Origin: Caecitellus pseudoparvulus
Lineage: Eukaryota > Bigyra: Bicosoecida
Assembly: GCA_965644315.1 (NCBI GenBank)
Contig: CBFFRQ010000069.1
Location: 992,001-1,056,000 of the forward strand
DNA: 64,000 bases
Direction of reading: 5' to 3'
Position numbers and translations under genes: made by a program. This document shows, piece after piece, positions 1-11,128 of this stretch. The notes beneath the pieces were generated by a model. That model did not search any database, was not told where the DNA came from, and worked only from the letters and a program-made list of their open reading frames with translations. Positions within the stretch are counted from its first letter, which is position 1. Each line of letters opens with the position of its first letter.

Positions 1-184
1 CTCCATGTGGCCCCCTGCACGTGGAGAGTTGTGCAGTGAAACGCCAGAGCCACCACGCCGCTGTTACGCGGCACCACGACGCACGGCACTGCCGCAGCAC
101 GGCTTCAATGGTGACAGGGTCAATGTCCGGGAACATGGACTGCAGGGTGCTCATGGCTTCCTGCTTTGTGAGGGTGGCTGCCAT
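1..184 (-). CDS. CUE-domain protein, N-terminal exon (runs off left edge)
   Basis: Only the first exon lies inside the window. From an ATG at 184 the reverse strand reads MAATLTKQEAMSTLQSMF and then PDIDPVTIEAVLRQ, which carries the Met-Phe-Pro signature of a CUE ubiquitin-binding domain (helix 1 ending in MFP, then an acidic turn and a helix ending in a Leu-rich tail). The coding match stops at about 90, where GTGCCGTGCG looks like a splice donor. CUE domains bind mono-ubiquitin through the MFP and di-leucine surfaces. The rest of the protein is outside the window, so partner domains and pathway are unknown. The exon is short; a chance match cannot be wholly excluded. Confidence 0.55.
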   Translation of the reverse strand, partial: MAATLTKQEAMSTLQSMFPDIDPVTIEAVLRQCRASWCRVTAAWWLWRFTAQLSTCRGPHG

Positions 185-325
185 GGTTGGAGGAGCAGCA
201 AGACGCCACAAGTGCGCGGGAGGCGAAGGGAAGGCCGCGTGGGGTCAACGACGAAGGAATCGTACATTGCATGGCAAGCAGCGGTGGAGGTTCGTGGCGG
301 AGTGTCGTTTTGTGCCGTGCGGTGC

Positions 326-1978
326 TCAGTGCTCCTGGCTCCACTGGATGGACTTCAGGTCAATGCCCTCCTGCACCATCTCCCACAGCGGCGACATCTC
401 CCGCAGCCGCTGCACGTGCTTCACGCACAGGTCCACCGCCATGTCCACCTCTTCCTCCGTCGTGAAGCGCCCGATGCCGAAGCGGATGCTGGTGTGCGCG
501 AGGTCCTCCTCCACCCCGATGGCCCGCAGCACGTAGCTAGGCTCCAGGCTGGCGCTGGTGCAGGCTGAGCCGCTGCTCACAGCCACGTTCTTCAGCGCCA
601 TGAGGAGGCTCTCACCCTCCACGTACGCGAAGGAGATGTTCAAGTTGCCGGGGTACCTGGCGTCCTTGTCGCCGTTCAGCACGACGTCGTCCAGCTGGGA
701 GGTGATGCCGTTGTACAGCCGCTCACCCAGCGCGCTCACCCAGGCTGTGTCAGCCTCCATTTCCTGCGCGGCCACGTCACAGGCGGCGCCCAGGCCCACG
801 ACGAGGGGATGCGGCAGGGTGCCGGAGCGCAGGCCACGCTCCTGCCCCCCCCCTGAAATCAGCGGCTCCATGCGCACCCGAGGGCGCCGGCGCACGTACA
901 GCGCCCCCACCCCCTTGGGGCCGTACAGCTTGTGCCCGGAGATGGACAGGGCGTCGATGTTGCAGGCGTTGACATCCAGGGGCATCTTGCCCACCATCTG
1001 CGCGGCGTCGCAGTGGAAGAACACCTTGTTGGCGCGGCACACCTTCCCGATGGCCTCCAGAGGCTGCACAACGCCAATCTCATTGTTCACGCCCATGATG
1101 CTGACCAGGGCAGTGTCGGGGCGGATGGCAGCCTCCAGCTGGGCCACGTCCACGAGGCCGTTGGACTGCACGGGCAGGTACGTGACGTCCCACCCCTCAG
1201 CTTCCAGCCACCTGCAGCTGTCCAGGACGCACTTGTGCTCTGTGGTGGTGGTGATGACGTGCTTCTTACGGTTGCGGTAGAAACGGGCAATGCCCTTGAT
1301 GGCTGCGTTGTTGCTCTCCGTGGCGCCCGAGGTGAAGACGACTTCCTTGGGGTTGGCGCCGATGAGGTCAGCCACTTGCTGCGTCGGGGTGTGTGCAAGC
1401 GGGGGGTGCGGTGGCGGGCTGGGCCGTGGAGCACACGCCACGTACCTTGCGAGCGACCTCCACGGCTTGCTCGGCTTCCCACCCGAAGGAGTGTGTCCGA
1501 GAGTGCGGGTTGCCGTACTGCTCAGTCATGAAAGGCATCATTGCATCCAAGACGCGGGGGTCCAGAGGCGTCGTTGCCTGGGGGGCATGCCAAGCGGTAT
1601 GCAGCCAGCGCGTTGTGGGTTGCGGAATTTGCCGACACACACCTGCATGTCCAGGTACGCAGGCCTGCCGGCCAAGGCCTGGCCCTTGATGGAGAAGCCA
1701 GGGGAGTGCACTGTGTCTGCCTGCATCCCGCTGAGGACAGACTCGGGCACCTTGCCCGAGGCTGAGTAGCGCTTGTCTGCGCCAAAGGCAGGAGGGGCGT
1801 GTTGCGAAGGTGGCGGACTGCAGCGCCGATTTCAGAGCCACCCACCCTTTGCCATCTGCTCAAAAGAGGTGGATGTCACAGGTTCTGTAGCCATGCATCG
1901 CATGAGCGGCGCCGTTCCAGTAGGAACCGCTCGCCGGGCGGCCAGTAGGCACGAAGTGGCAGCCCTTGCCAGAGCCAT
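326..1978 (-). CDS. NFS1: Mitochondrial cysteine desulfurase NFS1 (4 exons)
   Basis: A PLP enzyme that takes sulfur from cysteine for Fe-S cluster assembly in the mitochondrial matrix. Exons 1978-1846, 1776-1643, 1577-1446 and 1378-326 join in frame into about 483 residues. The Arg/Ala-rich start ([16 protein letters not shown]) looks like a matrix presequence. Visible family marks are the [18 protein letters not shown] strand at the exon 2/3 join, SGATESNN, the PLP lysine in [10 protein letters not shown], the mobile catalytic cysteine in [14 protein letters not shown], and the eukaryotic tail [18 protein letters not shown]. The introns are 69, 65 and 67 nt. Intron 2 contains a CAAATTCCGCA element starting 11 nt after its donor. 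The start is the only ATG giving both a presequence and the exon join. Family assignment is very secure; only exon 1 depends on inference. Confidence 0.95.
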
Positions 1979-2423
1979 GGCGAGTTGCTGACGTGGTGCT
2001 GTGCCGGGTGTGGCGGCTGGCTGCACGTTGAGGGAAGGCGGCGTGGCAGGGCACTGCTGAGGGGCGCTCAGACAGGGCATTCTGCGTGCGTGCACTTGCA
2101 TTTTGAGGGGCTTCGCAGTGTCGGGCGGCTCGCATGTGCTTGGCTGCCGGCGCGGTGTGCTGGCGTTCGGCGGGCGCCAGCTCCAATGCCAGGCGGTGTG
2201 ATGAGTGCAGGTTTCTGGGCAGGCAAGCGAGGGCGCGCAGGCACCTCCAACAACACCCAGCGAGTCGCTAGCGAGGAGGCTGCGCAGGTGGCTGGGTTGT
2301 GCAGGCACCGCCCTCAGCGCCGTGCACCATGCCGCGATGTAGGAAGTGCCGTGGACGAGCCTGTGCGGCCAGCGGCGGTTCGCTGCTCGCTCCCCAGCAC
2401 CCACACGGACAATGCTTGTCTCT
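1979..2423. other. Intergenic, NFS1 upstream region
   Basis: 445 nt between the NFS1 start and the RRP15 stop, both on the minus strand. It should hold the NFS1 promoter and the RRP15 3' end. No conserved reading frame, RNA gene or obvious repeat was seen, and no exact copy of the CAATTTCCGCA motif. Confidence 0.5.
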
Positions 2424-3135
2424 TCACGCATCCATGGCCGCCGCCAGCGCATCAGCTGCGTTCCACTCCTCCTCCTCAGAGGCCGCACCGTCCACAGCGT
2501 CCGCACCCCACTGGCCTTGCCCAGCCCCCATCATGTACTCGTCGTCCAACACACCCCATTTGCTGCCCTTGGCGGATCTCTTGGGCGCCGGATCTGCTTC
2601 TCCCTGCTGCTGCCGAAGCAGGGCCAGGAAGGTGTCCTTGCCGTCTGCGGCATCGCCGGCATCCCCCCCCTCCTCACCGCGGCCACGCTGGTGCTGCGAG
2701 ATGGCGTTGAAGAGAGCCACCACGCCCTTGGTGGCCACACGCACAAGGCTGCGTTCGTAGCCCTTCTCCAGCACAGACGGCTTCGCCATGCTGCGGCGTG
2801 CGCCAGACTGCACGGCGCTCTGCTTCTTGCGCTCCGCTTTCGCCGCTGCCTCTGCTGCACTGGACTTCATGGACACAGTGCGGCGCTTGGCCATGATGGG
2901 ATTCTGTGGCTCGAGGGGTGCGGTTGAGGGTGCAGGGATGAGCGAGCGTTCGCAGGCTGCAGTCCTGCGGAACATGCTCAGGCGCATTCGATTTCCGCGC
3001 ACCCACCTTTGCTGGAAGCTCCCTGCCTAGCGCCTTTGCCATGGCACTGGCGAAGCCACCCGCAGCATTATCGGTGGTGGGCTCTGGTCGGGGGCGCTTC
3101 ACGCCCCGCTTATCAGACTGCTTGTTGGTGGCCAT
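2424..3135 (-). CDS. RRP15: RRP15-like ribosome biogenesis protein (2 exons)
   Basis: Nucleolar factor for 60S pre-ribosome maturation. Exon 1 (3135-3007) gives a basic N-terminus with GGFASAMAKALG, and exon 2 (2903-2424) gives NPIMAKRRT, a Lys/Ala-rich helix and YERSLVRVATKGVVALFNAI. These three blocks, in that order, are the RRP15 family hallmarks. The C-terminus is acidic and ends AADALAAAMDA. The product is about 202 residues. The 103-nt intron has a GTGGGT donor and carries GCGGAAATCG starting 9 nt into it. The gene is divergent from the glycosyltransferase gene starting at 3353, so they share about 217 nt of upstream DNA. Confidence 0.85.
2989..2998 (+). promoter_or_regulatory. CGATTTCCGC motif copy in RRP15 intron 1
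   Basis: Copy of the recurrent ATTTCCGC element. Relative to RRP15 it is in the inverted orientation (GCGGAAATCG) and begins at intron position +9, about 140 nt downstream of the ATG. Function is inferred only from recurrence. Confidence 0.4.
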
Positions 3136-3352
3136 GTCGCAAGCCCCGTGCCGAGTGTGTGCTGCAGGGTACAATGGCTGACAAAACCACCAGCTGGCGC
3201 AGCACGTTTGCCGCGGGATGGAGGACCCCAACACACAGGCCCCATTGCAACACCTTGAGTCAGTGGTGGAGTTGAGTTTTGAAGGGCTGCAGGTGCGTGG
3301 GCAGGCGGAGGCAAGGGGCAGAGGAGGCCACGGCGTGTAGCTTTTCGCCGGC

Positions 3353-4756
3353 ATGGCGCGTCGGAAGGGAATCGGTGACAGCAGAAGGTGCATGCGTCCA
3401 GGAGTTTATGTACCACTCGCACTGGCCTTGTGTGCATTTGGACTGATTGCGTGGGTTGGGCTGGGCGGTGGCTGGAGTAGCGTTTCAGATGGGACAGTGG
3501 GCGAAACGGCAAGACGCATAGCACTGCTGCGGCCCGGCGCTGAGGCTTTGGAAGAGGCGCCTCCCGGCCCAGTGGTTGACTGTCAATGTGCTGCATGTCC
3601 ACAGATGGCTCCATCCGAGGAGGATGTGCTCTTGCAAGGCTCCAGGCCAGGGCACTGGCCAGCCGACTGGACTCCGGACAGGTTCACACTTGCCCCCAGC
3701 TCAGCCGCCGCTCAGGAGGATGCGTGGTGGATGCCGCCGCCCATCTTGCCCTCTCTGTACGCCGCTGCACGCGGCCAGGAGCGTTTCTTGGAACCGGGGC
3801 TTCCTGAGCTGGAGCTGCACACCACCCCCACCTCCGCGTGGCTGTGGGCGGCACAAGACACCTTCGCGCGGTGCGAGCGCCTGCCTCCGTCACCCCCCAC
3901 GGCAGCCAACGGCAACATCACCTTAGTGACAGTTCTCCTGGACTTGAAGCGCCACGAAGCCAACATGGGCCAGTTCAAGCGCCCGTTTGAGTACTACATC
4001 AACAGCCTGCAGCGCCTAGTGGACCAGGGCTTCCCCATGGTGGTCTTCGCACCCGAATCAGTGCAGGCCAGCGTGAAAGTGCGCCCCACCGCCGGCCGAG
4101 TGCAGTGGGTGCCCCTGGATGTGCCGCGTCTGAAGCGGTACTTCCCGTACTGGGACAGGGTGCAGTCCATCCGCACGTCTGACCTGTGGACTCGGCAGGC
4201 GGAGGCCATCGGGTACCTGGACACCGCCCCCCAGAAGCAGCAGGAGGCGTACAACCCGCTGGTGATGTCCAAGATGGCCTTGCTGCGGGACGCCGCCCGC
4301 CTGAACCCCCACCGCAGCCAGGCGCTGATGTTTGTGGACGCCGCACACATGTGCGCTGGCAACCTGCGCCCGGGGCGCATGCCGCTGTACAGCCGCCTCA
4401 TGGGGGAGGGTTTCATGGTGACGTCGTGGCCGTATGGCAGCGGGACGGAAGTGCACGGCATGGCTGACAAGGCCATGCACGTGTACATGGGCACGGCTGA
4501 GGACCCCTTCACCCTCGTGCGGGGGGGGGTCTTTGGCGGCCGCCCACAGGACATCGAGTGTGCGACGGCGGTGTACCAGCACATCCTCGCCGGCACGTTG
4601 GGGGACGGGTACATGGGCACAGAGGAGAACATCCTGTCCCTGCTGCTGAAGCACTTCCCCGACCTCGTGGCTAACTTTGACAACAACTCCCTCGGCGTGC
4701 ATGGCGACAACTGTGCCAGCTTCATCGCCAACCAGCAGCAGGCGGAGAAGTGGTAA
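3353..4756 (+). CDS. HtrL/YibB (WlaTC)-type glycosyltransferase, type II membrane protein
   Basis: Single 467-residue frame. An N-terminal signal anchor (VPLALALCAFGLIAWVGLG, residues about 20-40) is followed by a stem and a catalytic domain from about residue 185. That domain starts ITLVTVLLDL, has the KRPFEYYINSLQ and FPMVVFAPE strands, then YNPLVMSKMALLRDAARLNP leading into ALMFVDAAH, where this family keeps its acidic metal-binding strand (WIDAG in bacterial members). It ends with RGGVFGG and the GTEENILSLLLKHFPD segment. The expected location is the Golgi lumen; donor and acceptor are unknown. No introns were seen. The next gene begins 136 nt downstream on the same strand. Family call is moderately secure, since conservation is limited to these blocks. 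Confidence 0.65.
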   Translation: MARRKGIGDSRRCMRPGVYVPLALALCAFGLIAWVGLGGGWSSVSDGTVGETARRIALLRPGAEALEEAPPGPVVDCQCAACPQMAPSEEDVLLQGSRPGHWPADWTPDRFTLAPSSAAAQEDAWWMPPPILPSLYAAARGQERFLEPGLPELELHTTPTSAWLWAAQDTFARCERLPPSPPTAANGNITLVTVLLDLKRHEANMGQFKRPFEYYINSLQRLVDQGFPMVVFAPESVQASVKVRPTAGRVQWVPLDVPRLKRYFPYWDRVQSIRTSDLWTRQAEAIGYLDTAPQKQQEAYNPLVMSKMALLRDAARLNPHRSQALMFVDAAHMCAGNLRPGRMPLYSRLMGEGFMVTSWPYGSGTEVHGMADKAMHVYMGTAEDPFTLVRGGVFGGRPQDIECATAVYQHILAGTLGDGYMGTEENILSLLLKHFPDLVANFDNNSLGVHGDNCASFIANQQQAEKW

Positions 4757-4892
4757 ATCCAAACCCCCTCGAACACACGTGGCTGGCTGGCAGTGAGTGT
4801 GCTGTGCCCAGGCCAGTGTGTCAAGGCTCCCTGCCCACAAAGGCAGGCACCCCCTTCAGCCAGGCGCCAAGGTCTGTTCCGCAGCCTGCACC

Positions 4893-7800
4893 ATGGCTTC
4901 GCCAGAGTTCCTGCAGCTGCTGAAGCGCCTGCAGAGCGGCGAGAATCCAGTGCGCAAGGCAGCTGAGGCAGAGTTTCAGCAGCTGTGTGCAGCACCAGGG
5001 CCGGTGGGTGCTTGCTTGGCAGCAGGGGGACGTGAATGTCTGCAGAGCACACACCCGGCAGTCGTCTCCTTCCTGCGCAGCTCACCACCACACTTCTGGT
5101 GGTGTGCAGCACCAGTACACAGGAGGCGGACCGAAACACAGCCAGCGTGTACCTGCGCTCCATTCTCTCGCGGGAGAACTCGTCATGGGGCAAGTTGACG
5201 CCTGAGGAGCAAGCGCACGGTGCGTGTCAATTTCCGCAGCCCACCACGCCGGCCGTCGCCACTCCCTCACCTCCCTGAGCGCACAGTGAAGAGCACGCTG
5301 CTGTCGTCGCTGTCTAAGGAGCCGCGGAAGCACATCCGGGAGAAGCTTGCCCATGCCGTCGGCGAGGTGGCCGCCAATGTGTTCACTGCGACGCCGCCAC
5401 AGCAGTGGCCAGAACTGCTGCCGCTGGTGCTGGAGTCCACCAAGGCGGAGGACGCTGCCATGCGGGAGACAGCCATGTTGCTCTTTGACAAGGTGGCCCT
5501 GTACGTGGGCAGCAAGGTGTTCAAGGGGCATGAGGGCGAGCTGGTGCCTCTCCTCTCGGCACGCCTGCAGGACTCCGCGTGGCAGGTGCAGCTGGAGTCC
5601 ATCAAGACCACCGTCAGCGTCATCCTGTGCACGTCCGAGCGCGCCCGCCAGGAGGTGTACGCGCCCCTCATGCTGCTGGCCCTGCACGCCCTCAGCTCCG
5701 TCCTGCGCGCCGATGAGTTCCGGGCCAAGGAGGCACAGAAGTCCCTCAACGACATCGCCTACGCGACGCCCTTCTTGTTCAAGGGCTGCCTGGACCAGGT
5801 CGTGTCGGGCATGGAGGCCATCTGCAAGGAGCCAGGGCTGGAGACAGACGCCCGGTGCCTGGCACTGGAGCTGCTGACGCAGCTGTGCCACTCGGCACCC
5901 GGCATGATGCGGCGGCACGGGCGGGGGGTGACGGTGGCCCTGGTGCAGGCGTTCGCCTTCCTGCGCACGCTGCAGGACACGTCAGACGGCACTGTGTGGC
6001 TGGCACAGCCCCTGGACACGCCCGAACAGACGTACGACATGCAGCTGAAGGAGGACCTGCAGACACAGGGTGAGGGCACGCTGCTGCGACTGTGCCGGCG
6101 CATCGGCGGCAAGACGGTGGCGGCGCCCATCGTGGAGACCTTCACGCAGCTCATGCAGAGCGAGTCGTGGGTGGACCGCCGGGCAGGCCTCATCGCCCTG
6201 CTGGTGTCCATCGAGGGCTGTGCGGAGCAGTTGCGGGGCAGCCTGGTGGGGCTGGTGCAGGTGGTGCTGGCGCGGGTGGGGGATGCGCACCCTCGGGTCC
6301 GGCACGCCGCCATGCGGTGCCTGGAAGCCCTCACGGAAGCCTACTGTGAGCGCAAGCCGGGGCAGCCCAACTTCCAGGACCAGGTGGGCACGCTGGTCAT
6401 CCCGGTCCTGACGGAGGCCATGCTGTCCACGTCCTCCCACGGACGCATGGAGCGCCTGCGCGGCATCGCCGCTGACGCCCTGACAAACGTCATCCACTTC
6501 CAGAACTGCCGCCGGTCCACGGTGGAGGCGCCCCTGGACATCATGCGTGCTGCAGTGGACTTGCTCAAAACCACCACGGGGGTGTTCGTGAAGTGCACTG
6601 CACTTGGCATCGTGTCGGCCACGGCAGAGCTGCTGAAGTCTGAGTTCAGCGCGCTGTACGGGGAGGTGGTGCCGCTGGTGCGCCAGGTGGCGTCTGAGGC
6701 TGCCAAGGGCGGCAAGAAGTTCCAGGGCGTGCGGGACGGCAGCATCACGGCGCTGACGCACATCTTCCACGCGGTGGGATTTGAAGCCTGCCAGCAGGAC
6801 TGCCTGGAGGTGCTGCGCCTCATCGCGGACAGCCTGGGCGCAGGCAAGGACACCGCGACGGGGGCGGCCGCCTCGTCCACCGGCAGCAGCGACAGCAACA
6901 CATACGCTGAGCTGACCGCCGCCGCTGCCCGCTTGGCAGCCACCATGGGGGCGCATTTCGCGGAGCATTTGGGGGCGCTGCTGCCCAGTCTGGCGGCGAC
7001 AGCTGCGCGCAAGGTGGAGATGTACGAGCTGGACCCATCCCAGGATGACATGGAGGCGGAGGAACTTGCGGGCATGGCCAAGTACGAGTTGCCGGTGCAG
7101 CACCACGGCGCCGGCAGCCACAACGCGACGTGGGTGGCCCTGGACGAAAACGCCATGAACGAGAAGGCCACCGCCGTGAACGCGCTGTTCTCCTTCCTGG
7201 ACCACCTGCCCATGGATGCGCTGGTGCCGTACGTGGACGACTTGGCCCGGGTGCTGGTGCCGCTCATGTCGGTGGAGGAGATGGAGACGATTCGCTGCAC
7301 GGCGCTGTCCTGCGCCCACCGCCTGCTGCGCGTGGCCATGGTGGACCCGCACAACCCCCGCCACGGGCAGGTGATGGCAGAGACCGTGCTGCCTGCCCTC
7401 AACCAGCACGTGATGAAGGAGGCTGACAGGCACTCCCTGCAGACAGGCCTACAAGCCTTCTCGGCTGTCACGCGGGACATGCACGAGGACGGGCTGGGCA
7501 AGGCCCGCCCCAGCATTGTCTTGCCCACGCCCCTGCTCAAGGACTGCCTGCAGGCGCTGTTCAGCGTCTCCGTGCAGTCCCTGACTGTGCGGAATTCGAT
7601 GGTGACCACCCTGCAGGAGGAGGACACGGACGCCGAGATGCAGGAGGAGGTGGCGGCGGTGCTGGCCTTGGAGGACGAATCCCTCACCAACACTGTGGAC
7701 TCCATCGGCGCCCTCGTGAAGATCTACAAGGGCGAGCTGCTGCCCCTGCTGCAGGAGACTGGCCTGCTCACACTGTACTTCAACCTGGCAGACAACTTGG

Positions 7801-8801
7801 AGCCCATGCACTGCACGGTGCGGGGTGGCGGCCTCGCCTTCAGCGTGGATGTCGTGGAACACTGCGGCACGGCGGCCAGGGAGCTCGTGCCGCGTGTGCT
7901 GCCACACCTGCTGGACTTGACCAGCCACGAAGTGCCCATGATGCGCCAGCTGGCAACGTACGGGCTGGGAGTGGTGGTGGCGCAGCACCTGCCCGCCCTC
8001 AGCGCCGGAGACGTCACTCGCACTGTGCAGGGGCTGGCTCGTGCGGCGTTCAAGGACCCCCTGGCAGCCCACGAAGACATGCAGGTGGCCACAGTGAACG
8101 CAATTTCCGCACTCATCAAGACGCTGAACCACGCCGCTGGCCACGCCGGCTTCGCTGCCGCCGGCATGACCCCTGCACAGCTCCTTGCCGCCATTGTGGA
8201 CTGGCTGCCCGTGTCCAAGGGTGGTGACGAAATCGAAGCCCGTGACATCCACGAGTGGTTCCTGGCACAAGTTGCTGCGGCGGAGCCAGGCGTGGTGGGT
8301 GCCGGCGGCGCCGCCTTGGGCACTGTGCTGGGCAAGGTGTGCCAGATGCTGGAGGAGCACTTCAAATTCTTCTTCTCAGTGCTGGTGACGGCAGTGGAGA
8401 ACGGCGAGGACGACGTGCAGGTGGACGACGCCTCCCTCATCAAAAACGCCGACATCACAGGCACCATCCCCGGCCTCGCCGCAGCCCTGCAAGCCAAGCT
8501 GGGCGAGGGGCCTGTGGCGGCGGCCCTCAGCAGCCTGTCGGCGCAGCAGCAGGCCGCGCTGCGTGACCCCGCCTCCGTCGCCAGCCTCGTGCGCGACACC
8601 ATGCTGCCGGCGGCGGGGCTGCAGGCCGCCCAGCAGCTGTGCATGTACGCCGTCAAGTACCCATCAAGCGTGACGGGGGAGGGGCTGGCCACGGTGCGGC
8701 TCAGCGGCCTGGTGCCGGCCGCCACCGCGGCCACAGCTGCCAGTTTGCAGGCGGTGGGCGCGGCGCCCCCCACACCCCCCTCCAGCACAGGCGCAGGGTA
8801 G
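4893..8801 (+). CDS. IPO5: Importin-5 / karyopherin beta-3 (3 exons)
   Basis: HEAT-repeat nuclear import receptor of the IPO5/Pse1 type. Exons 4893-5003, 5081-5219 and 5287-8801 join in phase and give about 1254 residues. Exon 1 holds MASPEFLQLLKRLQSG, exon 2 completes HEAT 1 (LTTTLLVV ... ASVYLRSIL), and exon 3 begins VKSTLLSSLSKEPRKHIREK. The IPO5 central block is clear: GGKTVAAPIVETFTQLMQ, then WVDRRAGLIALLVSIEGC and AHPRVRHAAM. An acidic segment (DPSQDDMEAEEL) matches the spot where IPO5 has its acidic loop. The protein is somewhat longer than the roughly 1,100 residues usual for the family, with an Ala/Pro-rich tail. Intron 2 has CAATTTCCGCA at position +9. Confidence 0.9.
5228..5238 (+). 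promoter_or_regulatory. CAATTTCCGCA motif copy in IPO5 intron 2
   Basis: Exact 11-mer in sense orientation, beginning 9 nt after the GTGCGT donor of IPO5 intron 2 and about 335 nt downstream of the ATG. Confidence 0.4.
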
Positions 8802-8877
8802 CTGCTGCGGAGCCAGTCGCGGAGAGTTTCCCGTCTGCATTGCAATGCACGCCACCTGCCGTGAGCCGCGCACGGCG

Positions 8878-9480
8878 CTAGCGCAGCCTCCGACCATACG
8901 GCGTTGTGCGAGAGGGCTGGTGCACAGCCATGGAGCCAGCGTAGGGCCGGTTGCCGCCGCTGTAGAAGCACTGCGCTGCCGCTTCGCCGGACGCGCTGCT
9001 GCCTGTTGTGCCGGCGGTGAAGAACTCCTTCAGCACGCGCCGGTCGATGCCATGAGGCCGCAGCGTCTCGGGCATGTCTGCTTCCGTCATGGCTTGCTCC
9101 GCCATGATCTCCATCTCGTCCAAGTGTGCAGGCTCCTCTGTTTGGGCCGGCACAGCTGCCGCGGCAGCAGCCTGACGCAGCGTTTCTTTCAGCGCTCCCT
9201 CTGCCGCCTCCACACGCTTGAGGTCGATGCCGAGGGCGGCTTTGCGCACAAGCTGGGTTTCCTTCGGAGCGTGTTGGCGCAGGACACCCTCCGGGTCAGC
9301 CTCAACCACGCAGTTGCCTGCTCTGGCCGTCGTGGTAAGCTCGCCTCCTGCCACCGCTGCAAGCGTCGTGGCTTCCCTGCGCCGGCGCGGAATCACCCGC
9401 TCTGGCTCAGGGCGTGTGATGGCAGGCACCTTCTCTGGCATGCGCCTACGGCTCTTGCCGAGCCCAGGGTCGCTGGGCAT
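8878..9480 (-). CDS. Hypothetical protein, about 200 aa
   Basis: I do not recognise a family. The frame from the ATG at 9480 gives MPSDPGLGKSRRRMPEK, then a basic region (RVIPRRRREATT), a helical Lys/Glu/Ala-rich middle (LVRKAALGIDLKRVEAAEG), an acidic EMEIMAEQAMTEADMPETLRP segment and a C-terminus ending TTPYGRRLR. No signal peptide, membrane segment or zinc motif is visible. The alternation of basic, coiled and acidic parts suggests a soluble structural or scaffold protein. The reading frame extends upstream to 9588, but the motif at 9521-9531 sits 41 nt before this ATG and fits a 5' untranslated position. It converges on IPO5 with 76 nt between stop codons. Confidence 0.6.
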   Translation of the reverse strand: MPSDPGLGKSRRRMPEKVPAITRPEPERVIPRRRREATTLAAVAGGELTTTARAGNCVVEADPEGVLRQHAPKETQLVRKAALGIDLKRVEAAEGALKETLRQAAAAAAVPAQTEEPAHLDEMEIMAEQAMTEADMPETLRPHGIDRRVLKEFFTAGTTGSSASGEAAAQCFYSGGNRPYAGSMAVHQPSRTTPYGRRLR

Positions 9481-11128
9481 GCTGCGCTGGGTTGGGGTGG
9501 CCGCGGCACGTCGCTGCGATGCGGAAATTGATTCAGCTCCCGAGCCGTGCCCACTGCATTCCACGTGACGCTGCACTTTGACGTGCATGAAAGCATGGAT
9601 GGAGATGGCCCACGTTCTGCACCAGGTTTTGTGTTATGCATTAGCGTTGGGTGTGAGTGACGACCCATTCCTGCCTCTGCTGTAGTGACATTTACTCTTT
9701 TGGCTGGTTGCTGGCGCACAGCTGTGCTGCTCCACAACCCGGAAGCACGCGTGTTAGCGTGTTTCCCGAGGAAATTTCAAAGAGCATGCAGTACCATGGT
9801 TCGCCTTTCCCCTTGCATCGGCTGAGGAGCTCCCTGGGAGTCTTGTCAGCCAGCGACGCTGCCCTGTGCAAGTTGCATGACTGGCGGTCAGCTGCACCAA
9901 CGAGAGGCGGGCGGTCGGCATTGAAGGGAGACCAGCCACCGCACAGCAGTGGATGCGCACTGCTGCTCCCAAGGCGCTTCTTAGGTGTGGGCCTCGGCAA
10001 GCTGCCTGCCCTGCTCCAAGCACGCGACGCTGGCTGCTGCCACGCTCCTTGCCTAAGTTGCCAATCAGTGCCGGGAAATGGGGGGCAAATGATGGCAAGG
10101 TGAGCATGACAGGGAGTGCCTGTGAGCCCAGTGACGAGGCAAGGTGATGGCCACACTGCATGCCAGCCGCTGCAATTGGTGACACGGCGTGGTGCGTTCG
10201 AGCCGCTCGGTGCAGAGAGCTGAAGTGAATGCCTTCCGCACCCGCTGTGCAGACTTGCAGCCTTTTCCAGCACCTGAGCTCGAACTTTGGTAGAAGATAC
10301 GTTTGGAGTACTTTCATGGGCGCGTTTCAGCGCGTGTTGACGAGTTGGTGCATGCCTGCCTGCCTCGGCGAAGGCGTGTCCAGCGCCGTTTTAGTTTGGA
10401 CAGCGAGCCACTCCCAAGTGCTTTTCTCCCGCCACAACGGACGGATGGCGCCGCAAAGCAGAAAATTAACCGTAATTTAGCTCAATGGAGTCAAGACTGG
10501 CACACCTTGGCGCAACTTTGCGCCGCCAGCGCGCTTGGACGCGCATGCCGTCTTGCCGGAGGCGCTTGACATGACGCAGCAGCAGCTGGCCCGCTGCTGC
10601 TAGGCTGTGCGGAGCTGCCTGATTGCTGGCCCCTCCGAGCTCCACAACACACGAGATTTCAAAGCAAGCAGGCCTCATGCTTCCTCTTGCTGCTTCTTGC
10701 GGCTCAGGTCACTCCGTGACACTTCAAGGCCCGTCTGGTAAAGACAGCAAAGTTGGTGATGCGCAGGCAGGCAAAGCAGCGGCAACGGCAGCCATCATCC
10801 CACCATTGACGCTAAAAATGCAATTTTTAACTGCCTCCGATCCCCATCCTGCTAAGAGCCTCTTTCCATGCTGGGGCGGCCAAGCTGAGTGCATGAAGTG
10901 GGGGCGTGTCGAAGCGTCCCGATCAAGCCGCAGAGGCGCAGCGTGGCCACTTCGCACAGAGCTCAGGTCTTGCACGGGCAAAAGCGTCCCCACCAGCGCC
11001 GGAAACGGCGGCCTTAACTTGCTGATCACGAGTCATACCGCATTTATCTTTCCGTCTCGTGTCCATACCCTGGCTTGAGAGGGGCTACTCACTAGTCTTC
11101 GGCAGCAACAGGCTCCGTCCGAGTCGCC
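9481..11128. other. Gene-free stretch of about 1.65 kb
   Basis: The longest region of the window without a credible gene. Frames here are short, low in family-like sequence and broken on both strands. There are scattered AT-rich patches (for example AAAATTAACCGTAATTTAG near 10460). Apart from the motif at 9521-9530 I saw no tRNA-like, repeat or transposon structure. A non-coding RNA or an unrecognised multi-exon gene cannot be excluded. Confidence 0.5.
9521..9531 (-). promoter_or_regulatory. CAATTTCCGC motif copy upstream of the 9480 gene
   Basis: Sense orientation relative to the minus-strand gene that starts at 9480; the motif ends 41 nt upstream of that ATG. Confidence 0.4.

Noticed and set aside
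5982-7433. 483-aa minus-strand frame under IPO5
   Set aside because: Antisense shadow caused by GC-rich codon bias; IPO5 is clearly real on the other strand.
10190-10215. GTGCGTTCGAGCCGC resembling a tRNA T-arm
   Set aside because: No matching acceptor, anticodon or D-arm could be folded around it.
9692-10317. Minus-strand frames of about 190 aa in the gene-free region
   Set aside because: Two overlapping frames of similar quality, Ser/Cys/His-rich, no domain, no motif-bearing start and no plausible splice partner.
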